This document shows positions 54,286 to 63,585 of a DNA stretch of 64,000 nt, in pieces (the first letter of the stretch is position 1; every line of letters begins with the position of its first letter). The translations under genes and the position numbers were made by a program. Origin of the DNA: Endothia cerciana (Eukaryota; Ascomycota; Sordariomycetes; Diaporthales; Cryphonectriaceae). The stretch is taken from assembly GCA_026119935.1 (NCBI GenBank), contig JALRMH010000039.1:310001-374000 (forward strand), given 5' to 3'. A model generated the notes under the pieces. It made no database searches. It was not told the DNA's origin and saw only the letters and a program-made list of their open reading frames with translations.

Positions 54286-55383
54286 ATGGGCCTAGTCGAC
54301 TATGCATCCTCCTCATCCCCCTCCTCCTCCTCCTCCTCCTCCTCCAGCAGCGGCTCGGGAGCAGCAGCAGACCACGATGAGTGTCGTCCTCCGCCGGCAA
54401 AGAAGAGGAGGAAGACCTCACCCCGCCCGCCCGCCAGGTCGACCACCCCAGGAAGAGGCTCACGGCCCGAGTGGGGGGAGGAGGCCGGGGACGGCGGCTC
54501 CCCCTCCCTGCTCCCGCCCCTCCCGCCGTCCTTCCACGACCTCTACGCCGCCACCGTCCGCCCCGCCGCCGCGGACCTCCCCAGCCTCCACCAGGGCCGC
54601 AGGCGCGTCGTCCCGCACGTGGCCGGCAACTGGCCCTCGCACGTCTACGCCGAGTGGCACCCCGGGCCCGCCCACCACGGCGCCCTCGCCTCCCTGCTGG
54701 GCGCCCTCGCCGCCGCCGGGCTGCCCGGTCAGCCCCTCACCACCCTCCTCACCTCGGACCTGGGCGCCCCGCTGCCGCTGCACGTGAGCCTCTCCCGGCC
54801 CTTCGTCCTGCGCGCGCGCCAGAAGGGCCCCTTCCTCGACGACCTGGTGCGGGCCGCCGCCGCCTGCGGGGTGCGGCCCTTCGAGCTCGCCCCGGACGGC
54901 CTGGCCTGGTTCCGGAGCCCCGAGGGGGCCCGGAGCTTCCTCGTGCTGCGGGTCCGCTCCGCCTCGGCGCGCGGGGGGGAGGGGAGGAACCCCGAGCTGG
55001 CGGCGCTGCTGGGGCGGTGTAATGACCTCGTCGGGGGGTACGGGCAGCCCAGGCTGTATGCGCGGTCCGGTGCCGGCGCGGCGGCTGCTCAGGGGGTGGG
55101 CGGGGGCGGGGCGTGCGGCGTGGAGGATGCGGGCGGGGGGGGGCCGGTGGACGACGCCTTCCACGTCTCCATCGCGTGGTCCTTCGCCGAGCCCACGGAG
55201 GAGATCCGGGAGCGGGCGGCCGCCGTGTTCGCGCGGGAGGAATTCCAGGGAGGGGTCGTGGGGGCCATCAGGATACCGGTCGACAGCGTCAAGGTCAAGA
55301 TCGGAAACGTGGTCACGAGCATCGCGCTGGCGGTGAAAGGCGGGAAGGGCGGCAGCAGCGGGAAGGGGTTGTTTGGCATATGA
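54286..55383 (+). CDS. USB1: USB1 U6 snRNA 3'-phosphodiesterase
   Basis: Single-exon 365-aa nuclear RNase of the 2H phosphodiesterase superfamily. USB1 trims the 3' oligo(U) tail of U6 snRNA and leaves a protected end. Start ATG 54286, followed by a Ser run, then a basic PPPAKKRRK nuclear-localisation-like segment. The catalytic domain has AGNWPSHVYAEWHP (typical opening), LHVSLSRPFVLRARQK (first HxS motif, about residue 168), RSFLVLRVR, and DDAFHVSIAWSF (second HxS motif, about residue 288), and ends with DSVKVKIGNVVTSIAL, a typical USB1 C-terminus. Length is larger than yeast USB1 because of a Gly-rich insertion before the second motif. Gene convergent with ERO1. Confidence 0.92.
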   Translation: MGLVDYASSSSPSSSSSSSSSSGSGAAADHDECRPPPAKKRRKTSPRPPARSTTPGRGSRPEWGEEAGDGGSPSLLPPLPPSFHDLYAATVRPAAADLPSLHQGRRRVVPHVAGNWPSHVYAEWHPGPAHHGALASLLGALAAAGLPGQPLTTLLTSDLGAPLPLHVSLSRPFVLRARQKGPFLDDLVRAAAACGVRPFELAPDGLAWFRSPEGARSFLVLRVRSASARGGEGRNPELAALLGRCNDLVGGYGQPRLYARSGAGAAAAQGVGGGGACGVEDAGGGGPVDDAFHVSIAWSFAEPTEEIRERAAAVFAREEFQGGVVGAIRIPVDSVKVKIGNVVTSIALAVKGGKGGSSGKGLFGI

Positions 55384-55790
55384 GGTGGACGGGCCAGCCC
55401 GGCCCTCCGCGTCACATCTGAACCGGGCTCTGCGTCACGATATGTGCACCTGTGGTGGTATTTACCCTCTCCGGGGCGCCGGATGTGCTCGAGCTCTGTC
55501 TATGCTGGTACAGTCGAGGGCCAAACCGACCCCAAAAGGTTCAGGTCTCCTTGCCGCCGCCCAGTGTGCCCATGCCATAACGCCGTACCGATGCCAGAAA
55601 CAACAACAGAAAACCAGACTACAGCTCATCGTGGGTATTTCGCCACACGATTTTCCACTCCCTCGGTTTGACGGGGAGACCAATGTAGCTATACCACAGA
55701 CGGCCGACCTCCTGCGAGACGATGGTGTATCTGTGACCCGGGTCAGATCGGTCTCGGGACCACAGAAATCGGTCCGGCACGGAGAGATAC
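55384..55790. other. Convergent 3' intergenic region, USB1 / ERO1
   Basis: 407 bases between the two stops; may contain the tail of a last ERO1 exon if the gene is spliced at its 3' end. Nothing else identified. Confidence 0.45.
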
Positions 55791-57515
55791 TCACATCAGC
55801 CCAGGGACCTCCGCCCAGCTCTTCCACACCGCCCTGAAGGCGATCATGACATTCCCCACCTCCTCGTTCCACATCTCACCGAGGCCAGGCTCCAGCTCGG
55901 GCTCCTTGGCCCCCGGCCTGCTGGATGGATCCTCGTGGTCCGGAACGACATGATGCGGCTTTCGCGCCCGATCCGGCAGCTTCTTGATGGTGTCCCCCTT
56001 CTTCGACGGCTGCTCCTCCTGCTCCTCCTGCCTCTCCTTCTCGGCCGCCATCTCCCTGAACCGCTGTATGTTGTCCAACGACGTGCTCAGCCTCGCGTAC
56101 GTGTTGAACAGCGCGACAAGCTCCGTCCGCTTGAGGACGGGGATCTCGTCGCTGTCGTTATCAAACTCGAACAGCACTTTCAGTGCCGTCCCGTAGCCCG
56201 CGGTCTGCAGCTTGCCCCACAGCCGGCACTTGTCGCACCCCACGCAGTCCATGAGCCGGCTGACGTTGCGGAAGCGGTTCTTGAAGTCTTCCTTCAGCGA
56301 GGGCCCCTCGCCGTTCTTGAACATCAGGCCCTCGTCGAAGATCTGGGGCACGCTGGCGGCGTTCTGTGTGACTGCCAGCACCTTGGCCTTCGTCGCCGCG
56401 TCCTGGTCCCGGTCGCCTGTGCAGAACGTGTACTCCTGCAGGTGCGGGCCCAGCTTGGCGATCGCGCGGGTCAGCAGGGCGTAGTTGAAGTACAGGTTGC
56501 TGATGCGCTCCGGGTGCGTGTGCAGCCTGCTCATGTAGCAGGGCAGGTTCGGCTGCCACTGGCCTGTCGTCTGGTTCATCCAGTCGTAGCACAGATGCGT
56601 GCTGATGCTGGTGTGCATGCCCGAGACCACCCTGTAGAAAACGCGCTTCTCGATACACTCGTCCTCGGCCTCGAGGCCCGTGTTGGCCACGAAGGGCATG
56701 TTGGGGCTCTGCTCGCGGGACTGCTCCAGCATCTGCTGGCGGCCGGCGGCCTCCATGACCTGCTTGAAGTCGAGGGCGGCGGGGCCCTTGTCTGGTGAGG
56801 ACCGGCCGAGCGCGGCATGGTGGGGGAAGGAGCTCTTCTGGAAGCAGTTCTCCCGGTAGATGGCATTCCAGACCTGCTGCGCGCCCTCGCCCGCGTACCC
56901 AGTGAACCGCTCGGGGTTCTGGAGGAGGGAGACGTAGTCGCCTTTGGAGGTGGCGGACTCGTCCTCAGGGACGCAGTAGTCCCGGTCGTCGCACTCGTCG
57001 TCGTACTCGACCACGCAGCTCTCCCCCACGTCCTCGCCCAGCTTCCCTTGTAACGGCCGCTCCGGCCGCTTCTTCTGCACCTCCCTTCCCGGGTGCTTCA
57101 CCTTGGGCCCCTCCAGCTTCCCCAGCTCGCTCGCCCGCCAGACCTCGGGGATGTCCTCCTCGTTGTCCAGCGTCTGCACGGCACAGGCGATGTTGCCGCA
57201 CATGCCATTCTCGTCGTTCCAGAAGGGACAGCCCTTGCTGAAGAGGTTGAGCCTGTAGTGGGAGAAGAAGTCGGTCGACAGGGTGAGGTCCTCGACGGCG
57301 GGCTTGACCTTGCGGTTCAGGTCCTCGAGGGTGGAGTAGGAGGCGCAGGCATCGGAGACTATGGCCTTTGGTGATATCTGGTAGTAGTTTCGCGAGGTGT
57401 TAGAGATTACAAATCGGTAAGGGGGAGAGGGCGAGACCGCTGTGACCAGCCAGCAGGCCTGCAGGAGGAGGAACGCGAGGCTAGAAGCATACTGCGCAGG
57501 AGTCATCTTGGCCAT
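55791..57515 (-). CDS. ERO1: ERO1 endoplasmic oxidoreductin
   Basis: FAD-dependent thiol oxidase of the ER lumen that re-oxidises protein disulfide isomerase. The frame gives 574 aa from ATG 57515. N-terminal hydrophobic signal (SSLAFLLLQACWLVTAVS); CASYSTLEDLN with the first Cys; FSKGCPFWNDENGMCGNIAC, which contains the shuttle-type Cys pairs; EYDDECDDRDYCVPED; FTGYAGEGAQQVWNAIYRENCF; CIEKRVFYRVVSGMHTSISTHLC, the FAD region; and MDCVGCDKCRLWGKLQTAGYGTALKVLF, which holds the active-site CxxC (CDKC). The stop TGA directly follows the ATG of GLM at a possible donor (gtgagt), so a further 3' exon is conceivable; I kept the plain stop. Conserved ERO1 core complete. Confidence 0.94.
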   Translation of the reverse strand: MAKMTPAQYASSLAFLLLQACWLVTAVSPSPPYRFVISNTSRNYYQISPKAIVSDACASYSTLEDLNRKVKPAVEDLTLSTDFFSHYRLNLFSKGCPFWNDENGMCGNIACAVQTLDNEEDIPEVWRASELGKLEGPKVKHPGREVQKKRPERPLQGKLGEDVGESCVVEYDDECDDRDYCVPEDESATSKGDYVSLLQNPERFTGYAGEGAQQVWNAIYRENCFQKSSFPHHAALGRSSPDKGPAALDFKQVMEAAGRQQMLEQSREQSPNMPFVANTGLEAEDECIEKRVFYRVVSGMHTSISTHLCYDWMNQTTGQWQPNLPCYMSRLHTHPERISNLYFNYALLTRAIAKLGPHLQEYTFCTGDRDQDAATKAKVLAVTQNAASVPQIFDEGLMFKNGEGPSLKEDFKNRFRNVSRLMDCVGCDKCRLWGKLQTAGYGTALKVLFEFDNDSDEIPVLKRTELVALFNTYARLSTSLDNIQRFREMAAEKERQEEQEEQPSKKGDTIKKLPDRARKPHHVVPDHEDPSSRPGAKEPELEPGLGEMWNEEVGNVMIAFRAVWKSWAEVPGLM

Positions 57516-58534
57516 CTTGGTTCTGGCACCAGGCCTGCGGTGACCAGAGAGCGAACAGCGACAGGTAGAAGGGGTTGGCCGCGGACCTCATGATGTGCTG
57601 CGTGTCGTAGATGTACCTACCGCCAGGGACGGGCGGGCTGGGGGCTGAGGGTGACTGGCTCTGACGGTGTTTCGGGTTTCGTTTCCGAGGGTGGCTCTTC
57701 TGAAACCCTACTCTGGTCTCATGTCTGCCCGCGAACAGCTCGGTTGGGCACGGGACGGGACGGGGGCTGCTGTCGAACGATATAGGCGAGAGAAGGACAA
57801 TGTCCTTTTGGGGGGGGGGGGGGAGCCGGGAGTCTGAAAATATCTGAAGGGTCCGAGGGGCGAATCTAAAAGAAGAAAAAGGACAAAAAGTAGGTGCAGG
57901 CTAGGCCCGAGGTAAGTCGCTGTCTCACAAACGCGTGGTTGAATAAGCGGATAAGGCGATAAGGAGAACGTGGTCTTTTTTTTCCCACCAGCACACTCGG
58001 AGGTTGGCCGTGTCGATGAACAGGCCGAGGATCGCCGCCAGCGCAGGAGAGGGACCACAAGCACAGAAATATAGTCCCCTAGTCTCCCTTGATCAATCAT
58101 CAACCAGTGACGGGGGGCCGAATGCATTGGTCCCGGAGGAAGTGCCAGGTGTCCTGAAAGAAGAAGCATGGGGAGAAAGTCGGATGATTGTCATACAGAA
58201 GTGCATCCTGGCGGGCGAACCCGAAATGTCTTGGCACCACCTGGGCCACTGCCATGTACCGTTGTAGTACTATAGCGTGTACAAACGTACCGATGTACCT
58301 AAGTACGCACACACGGTACATATGGACCTGCTGACCCCGGCGCTAGCCCCAGGCGAACAGCCAGCCACCAGCTGGTCCCAGGGAGCGCAGGGCTACTACT
58401 CAATTATATGACCCCCGTATAACTACCCGCGGATCGACAAGTCACAACCTCGCATCCCGCCTACAGCTGGTGGACCGCGCCTCCTGATGCTCTCTTTCTC
58501 TCTATGGCGTCGACTCCGGCCCTGCCTTCCCAAG
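57516..58534. promoter_or_regulatory. ERO1 upstream region
   Basis: About 1 kb containing the ERO1 promoter and leader. Includes a poly-G run near 57,811-57,824 and CT-rich stretches when read on minus. I did not find a certain unfolded-protein-response element. Confidence 0.4.
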
Positions 58535-59132
58535 ATGGGTCCAAAGGGCAACCCCCGCAACGTCCCCTGCGAGAACTGCCTCAAGGAAGAGCTGCGACGT
58601 CTGGAAGACTCGGGCTACCAAAGCGTCTGTGAGGCCCAGCCTAGTAAGCAGCAGGAATCTGCCCTGGGCTGGCGCCTCCGAAAAGGTTCAGAAAGCAAGT
58701 CCCAAATCTTGTACAAAGTGCGCTAAGAAGAGGGTTAAGTGCATTGCAACGGACCCGAACCACGTCCACGTAGCGGCATGGCTCCGGCTGAAGGAAGAGG
58801 GCGGCAACGTGGACAGGATCACCCGCTTTGACAAGGGACTTCGTCTTCTCGGCCCCCTGCCTGCGTATAAGGTATCATCTCTCGGCGAGCCACCCGTTGT
58901 CTCCGCAGTATGACGGTCAGGATATCAAAGATCTGGAAAAGCAGCTGCAGGACTGCAAAGACCTCGATAGCGTCCTTGCGACGGCTGCTGAGATATCTTC
59001 GAAGATGCTTGATGACATGGGGAAGTTACAGAAAGCACTGCTGGTACGTTTACCTCAACAATTGTCTCTAATGTACATCTCAATAACGTCTTATAGAGAG
59101 CTCTGCAGCGGAAAGGTGCGGATCACGGCTGA
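58535..59132 (+). CDS. Small Cys-rich, coiled-coil fungal protein, unknown function
   Basis: Exons by frame: 58535-58639, then about 58703-58872, 58910-59043 and 59099-59132 (boundaries of the first two exons approximate). The protein starts MGPKGNPRNVPCENCLKEEL (an earlier in-frame ATG exists at 58487). It has two Cys clusters, NVPCENCLKEELRRLEDSGYQSVCEAQP and KSCTKCAKKRVKCIATDP, reminiscent of a zinc-binding module but not the Zn2Cys6 pattern. Then comes a stretch with KEEGGNVDRITRFDKG and a coiled coil (DGQDIKDLEKQLQDCKDLDSVLATAAEISSKMLDDMGKLQKALL). Similar short proteins with N-terminal CxNC...CxxCxxxxxxC arrangement occur across fungi without known role. It sits next to NLR remnants and a transposon. 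Function not inferred. Confidence 0.55.
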
Positions 59133-59695
59133 AATACATTGGTCAGCTCTGAGAGGAAAGATAGCAACGAAGCAGGGCGAGATGCACGAAGACTATCTCA
59201 TTATAACGCTCTGTTCCTTCCCTTTTTTTTTGGGGGGGGGGGGGTGGGTCTTGCACGGTCTCGGACAGGGCTTCGTATCCGACAGACGCCTTTGTGAGAT
59301 CGGTCCTACATCATGTGATCCCAGAAACGTCCTCATCATAAGAAATCGTCAGGAATGTCCGAGGAAGCAGCGCACTGTGCAGGGTCGAAAGATCAGCCTA
59401 GCACCCGACCTTTGTGGCAAGACTCTGTGAGATTCTGCCATGGCCTCTATGAAGTAGACGCGCATGACCATAGATCAGATCGATGTCCTTGTCGAATCGA
59501 CAGCCAATACCATACTCATGGAGTTGCTCCATATTGTTAACACGCTCGGATTCCGATCTTTGTCTCCAGCGGGCTTGACCACCCAAAGTTCCAATCACTG
59601 ATAGAACTATAAATCCGGTATTCTTACATACAATCAGACATCGATAGATTGTGTGCTTGAATCCTTCACTGAAAATCAACCCGGATTTGGGACAG
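59133..59695. other. Intergenic, decayed sequence
   Basis: Contains a T8G12-type homopolymer pair near 59,223-59,242. A minus-strand frame at 59398-59679 has no domain I can name. Considered decayed. Confidence 0.4.
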
Positions 59696-59914
59696 TCAGC
59701 AGCTCAACGAGGCCGTTGACGTTATTTGCGAAAGAGGGGCCGGTTTATTTCTAACCGTCTCAATGGTGCGATGGACACGTTGAGAATTGCATAGCATGAT
59801 GAAGAACTTTATCAAGAAGGTGGGAAAGTTCGCCACAATATGAGCAAGCACACTCTTGCCTGCGCCCGCTTTTCCTGAGAGGAGAAGCACTGACGGTCTC
59901 TTGAAGTCGGACAA
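59696..59914 (-). pseudogene. P-loop (NACHT-type) fragment of a decayed NLR
   Basis: A 72-codon minus frame reads FKRPSVLLLSGKAGAGKSVLAHIVANF, the Walker A motif of NACHT-type NTPases in fungal STAND proteins. There is no Walker B, sensor or winged helix in the same frame, and flanking sequence is not open. It is a remnant. The fragment lies about 300 bases from the transposon insertion. Confidence 0.6.
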
Positions 59915-60216
59915 TCATTGATAAAAGGAGTGTTTAAAGACCAAGTGGAAAGTCTCTGGGGGGAGTCGGTGCGGACGAAGCGCTGCTACTTCGTAATCAA
60001 AGCAAAGTAGCGTGTGACAGAGCTCACCATTTCCTAAGCAAGGATGGAGTCGCGTTTCTAGAATTCAGCTGGTCAGAATGGCGACCAGGCCGACCTCGTG
60101 TCGGTGGCTTACCTTCTATCAGCTGTTGCATTGAGGCCTTCACTGACTTATACCTTTACTCATGGCGTGGCAAGACCTTGTCAATGACCCTGTGATCAGC
60201 ATTGACTAGGATGTCA

Positions 60217-60269
60217 AGTCAAAGAATAGGGTTTCGGGACACCACCTGGTTCGGGACACCCTGGCCAGC
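60217..60269 (+). repeat. Left terminal inverted repeat of the pogo/Fot1-type element
   Basis: Begins AGTCAAAGAATAGGG; about 53 bases; contains TCGGGACACC at two places. Reverse complement of 62021-62074. Confidence 0.85.
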
Positions 60270-60302
60270 AACACAAAAAATATACACATATATTCTATTT
60301 CT

Positions 60303-61922
60303 TTACTCTTCATCCCCACCTGCAACTACAATACAGTCCTCTTCATCCCTAGGCAATTCAACGTCGCTCTCTTCATTAGAACTTTCTGCATCCTCATTAG
60401 CCTTATCCTTAGTCCGCTGGATAGCTCTGATGTCAGCAAACTTCGAATTCGGACTTAATTCCACCTTTTTTCTTTTTTGAGGTTTTCTAGCCTCCACCTG
60501 TACCTCTAGGACTTCAACTCTCTTCAGGGCATTAGCCAGTAGTAGATCTTTCTCCTCAAAGCTCTTTGTAATCTTTCTAAAGAGAAAGCGTTGCTCTGAT
60601 GATGAATGAAGTAGGTCCTTGTACCGGCGCAACTAGTCCTGTAGGTCCTTGGCCTTCCTGGGTGTTGAAAAGATATTTGATTGGTCTGAAGAGTGTTTTG
60701 ACGTAGAGCTAGATGCTGTTGCTTGCCCTGGACTTATATTTAGTTCGTCCTGGGTACGTCGTTGAACGCTCTCAAGCAGAAGGGGGCTGAGGAGTGGCTT
60801 GGCGAGAGATACCGGCCAAAGACCTGAAGCTTTCCACCCAGACTGAATATTCTGGCGAGAAAGTCTGTCGAGACGAGCCAGAAGATAGTTTTCAAGGAAA
60901 AGTCGTTTGCCAGAAATTATTGAGTCGCCGTACTAGCTTAGAAGACTAACTCTCTTCCGATAAGCTCCTTTCAACGACGAGAAGACCCCTAAGTCAAGAG
61001 GTTGAAGTACGTGCGACATGTGAGGAGGTAAATAAAGCACCACAATATTATTCTGGCAGCATTCCCACATAAATTCAGTTGTTGTATAGCTCCTATAGCC
61101 GTCGAGGATTAACAGGCGGGTGTCATGAGGGTTATCAGGTTGGCTCGCTGGGATAAATATCTTTCGCAGCCACTCTAGTGCTATATCGTTATTTGTCCAT
61201 CCATTTGTCGTCGCAGTGAATTGCCAGCCATCGAAAGGCTCTATATTCGTCGGAAACCATTGCTGTTGTATAGACTTTCCCTTGAAAATCACTAGGGGGG
61301 GTAGATAGGCGCCAGAAGCTGATATACACTCAATAAACGACATCCAGATCCGTACACCAGGATCCTTTCGATAGATTGCACTTGAATTCCGCCGTCCTAG
61401 GACTAGGCCATTCTCGCCTTGGCCTTCAATTATTCCAGCTTCGTCCATGTTCCATAGATTAGCCGGGTTAATAACCTGGATAGTAGGTTGCGCCAGGAAA
61501 CAGAACCAAGGCCGAATTACCTCTGTTGTCGCTCCATTAATACGCTTTGAATCCATCCGACAAGATCGTAAGGTCTCAAGATATGGATGTCGATGTAAAA
61601 AAGCTTGAACCCATCTCTTTCCAAGAGGCTGGGGGTCTCCCTTTACAGCGAGGACCCTTGACGCAAAGATCCTTAGCTCTGCATGCGTCGGCGGAAGCCC
61701 TAGGTCGGATTGAGCAATAACCCATTGGGCTAGTTTATCTTCTTGGCCAATAGAGAGTCTCTGTTGAGGCTCAGCAGCCTGTCGATGTGAAAGTGCGCCG
61801 GCAATACGTTTGTGAAGAGTGGTCTTCGGAACGCCCCAGTCCGAGGAGGCCTTTCTGATTGACTGGCCCTTTCGGACAGCCTCGACGGCCTTAGAGACTT
61901 CAAATTCGGTATACGCTGGCAT
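60303..61922 (-). pseudogene. Pogo/Fot1-like transposase with two in-frame TAG stops
   Basis: The frame from ATG 61922 (MPAYTEFEVSKAV) to the stop at 60303 spans 540 codons, close to Fot1-type transposases. Parts in order: HTH of the Psq/CENP-B type (FEVSKAVEAVRKGQSIRKASSDWGVPKTTLHKRI), a second CENP-B-type HTH region (LAQWVIAQSDLGLPPTHAELRIFASRVLAVKGD...GKRWVQAFLHRHP), and the DDE domain with WNMDEAG (first Asp), LLILDGYRSY (second Asp) and LYLPPHMSHVLQPLDLGVF (third Asp). It continues after TAG at 60933-60935 and TAG at 60633-60635 with no frame change; each can come from CAG by one C-to-T change, as RIP does. The catalytic core itself is intact. Inactive unless read through. Confidence 0.88.
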
Positions 61923-62020
61923 TGATAGCTTGTTGATGTTCTGTGAAAAAATGAAGCTATTCGGAAAAGAATTGAAGGAGAAAAGTTAAAGTAAATATAG
62001 GGTGGTTGGAAAATCGGGTG

Positions 62021-62074
62021 GCTGGTCAGGGTGTCCCGAATCAGGTGGTGTCCCGAAATCCCTATTCTTTGACT
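62021..62074 (-). repeat. Right terminal inverted repeat of the pogo/Fot1-type element
   Basis: Mirror of the left repeat; on the minus strand it begins AGTCAAAGAATAGGG. Followed on plus by TA (62075-62076). Confidence 0.85.
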
Positions 62075-63585
62075 TAGCCGATAATCCGCACGTAAATCAG
62101 AAGTGTCAGCATCTTGTCACGCACCTGCATCGTTATGTTGTCATCGCACCTATGACTCGCTAATGATACCCTGCCGAGCATTTTCCATTCGTCGAGGCAG
62201 GTGATGAGGATCTTCTTCAATAGCTCCGTTACATCTCGGGGCATTCGGGAGGGGCGCTTGGAGCCTGCTTGAACATCACTGCAGTCATCGCCGGGGCATC
62301 GTTGGGTTGACCAATAGCGTTCAAAATAGATCGCAGCGCTGGTTATGTAATGAGTGTGAACTTGCAAGGATATTCTTAAAGAAAGCCTTAATGTTCAAAT
62401 ATAAATCATCGTTGAATGGATATTTAATATATATCAAAGGGGTTTGAATCACTGGCCAATATCTAGCCGACTTCCTCCTTCCTTGGGCTCGAGACTGCGC
62501 GGAGGGACGCTTCGGGCTAGGCGAGGAGACCAGCTGGCCCTCCACGAAAGGAAAGTTGCCTGTATTCGTCGATGATAGTACTTCACCCCGGGAGTCTTGG
62601 CGTATTGCCGGCTGCATATGGATGGTCATGATGCGAGATGTGCATATGCTGCACAGCACCTACCATTGGATGGCCGACTGAAACCAGCTCATGTAGACAA
62701 GGCTCTCAAGCAGGTGAGTGGGATTGGGGAGTTGTTATGTGACGTATACGGTGCTTCTATGCGGGTCTAAAAATTGAGAGACATTAGCAGCAATCTGCAC
62801 AAATGGGAGAAAGCCGTCTTGCTCGAATTGTCGTCCTGTGAACAACATCCAAGATTGGGATAGCATGTTGACCGCTGCTAGCATCTGTTTTGACTGGTTT
62901 CCTAATATGTGTGACTAGGCGTTCATGAGCCTTCGGCACAGAATGAAGCTGCGTAATATGGGAAGAGGATTCCGTGGTCATTAGTAATTGGGTACACAGC
63001 AGATGCATATTGTAGCACTATATAACGATCCTTCGAGGATTGACACGATTCCCTTTCGAATTTTGCTGCCGCATTTTGACAACTTGTGCTACCCAAGGGC
63101 ATTATCAGCTCAAGCTGCATATGCGGGTTAATCACATCAATAGGAATGTGACCGAAGTGGTGTGCCGTACGCGATCGCCTCCCCGTGATCGCCTCCCCGG
63201 CTGCTCCGCGTTCCGCAGGACCATATGCTTTTGAAGAATCTACCCTGAAGCAATTTCCAATACAGAGTTCTCCTAGCTATAGAATAACGGTTGTTGAGGT
63301 ACATTCTGTGGTGCGACCTACAGCATCTTCTATTTATGTCAGGATCCAGAGGCCCCCATTGCGGGACGGCATTCTGTGCTGAAGGGTTACTCTCTAAATG
63401 ATTATAGGGGGTAGTTGCCTAGGGGCGGTTGATATCGCATTGCAGGAGAATTACGGGGCAAAAGTCTATACAAGACCTGACTCAGCGTCAGATAGACAAG
63501 ACTAAATATTGGGAGAACTGCACCAGCTCGGAGTCTTTGATCATTCCTCTTACCGCTCTCCAATGCTCTCAATTCATTCACCACC
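62075..63585. other. Gene-poor interval right of the transposon
   Basis: 1.5 kb with no frame over about 112 codons of coding character. A minus frame at 62074-62367 contains SKRPSRMPRDVTELLKKILITCLDEWKMLGRVS, which looks protein-like but unassigned; it may be part of a decayed gene split by the transposon. The right end is the promoter of the UbiA-type gene. Confidence 0.4.

Larger units (their letters stand above)
60217..62074 (-). mobile_element. Pogo/Fot1-type DNA transposon, 1.86 kb
   Basis: Complete-looking element bounded by about 53-54-bp terminal inverted repeats at 60217-60269 and 62021-62074, which differ by a one-base indel and two substitutions. Each repeat contains the word TCGGGACACC twice, a likely transposase-binding subrepeat. 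Size and layout match Fot1-class elements. The right flank begins with TA, as expected for target duplication, while the left flank has CA in that place, suggesting a change since insertion. The transposase is on the minus strand and interrupted by two TAG codons. Confidence 0.85.

Noticed and set aside
54460..55164. 234-codon minus-strand frame
   Set aside because: Antisense shadow of USB1.
55770..55800. Extra 3' exon of ERO1
   Set aside because: The donor-like gtgagt overlaps the stop, but no convincing downstream exon was found.
58487..58534. Earlier ATG of the Cys-rich protein gene
   Set aside because: Adds 16 residues without similarity to the Cys-rich start; the later ATG at 58,535 was preferred, but the choice is open.
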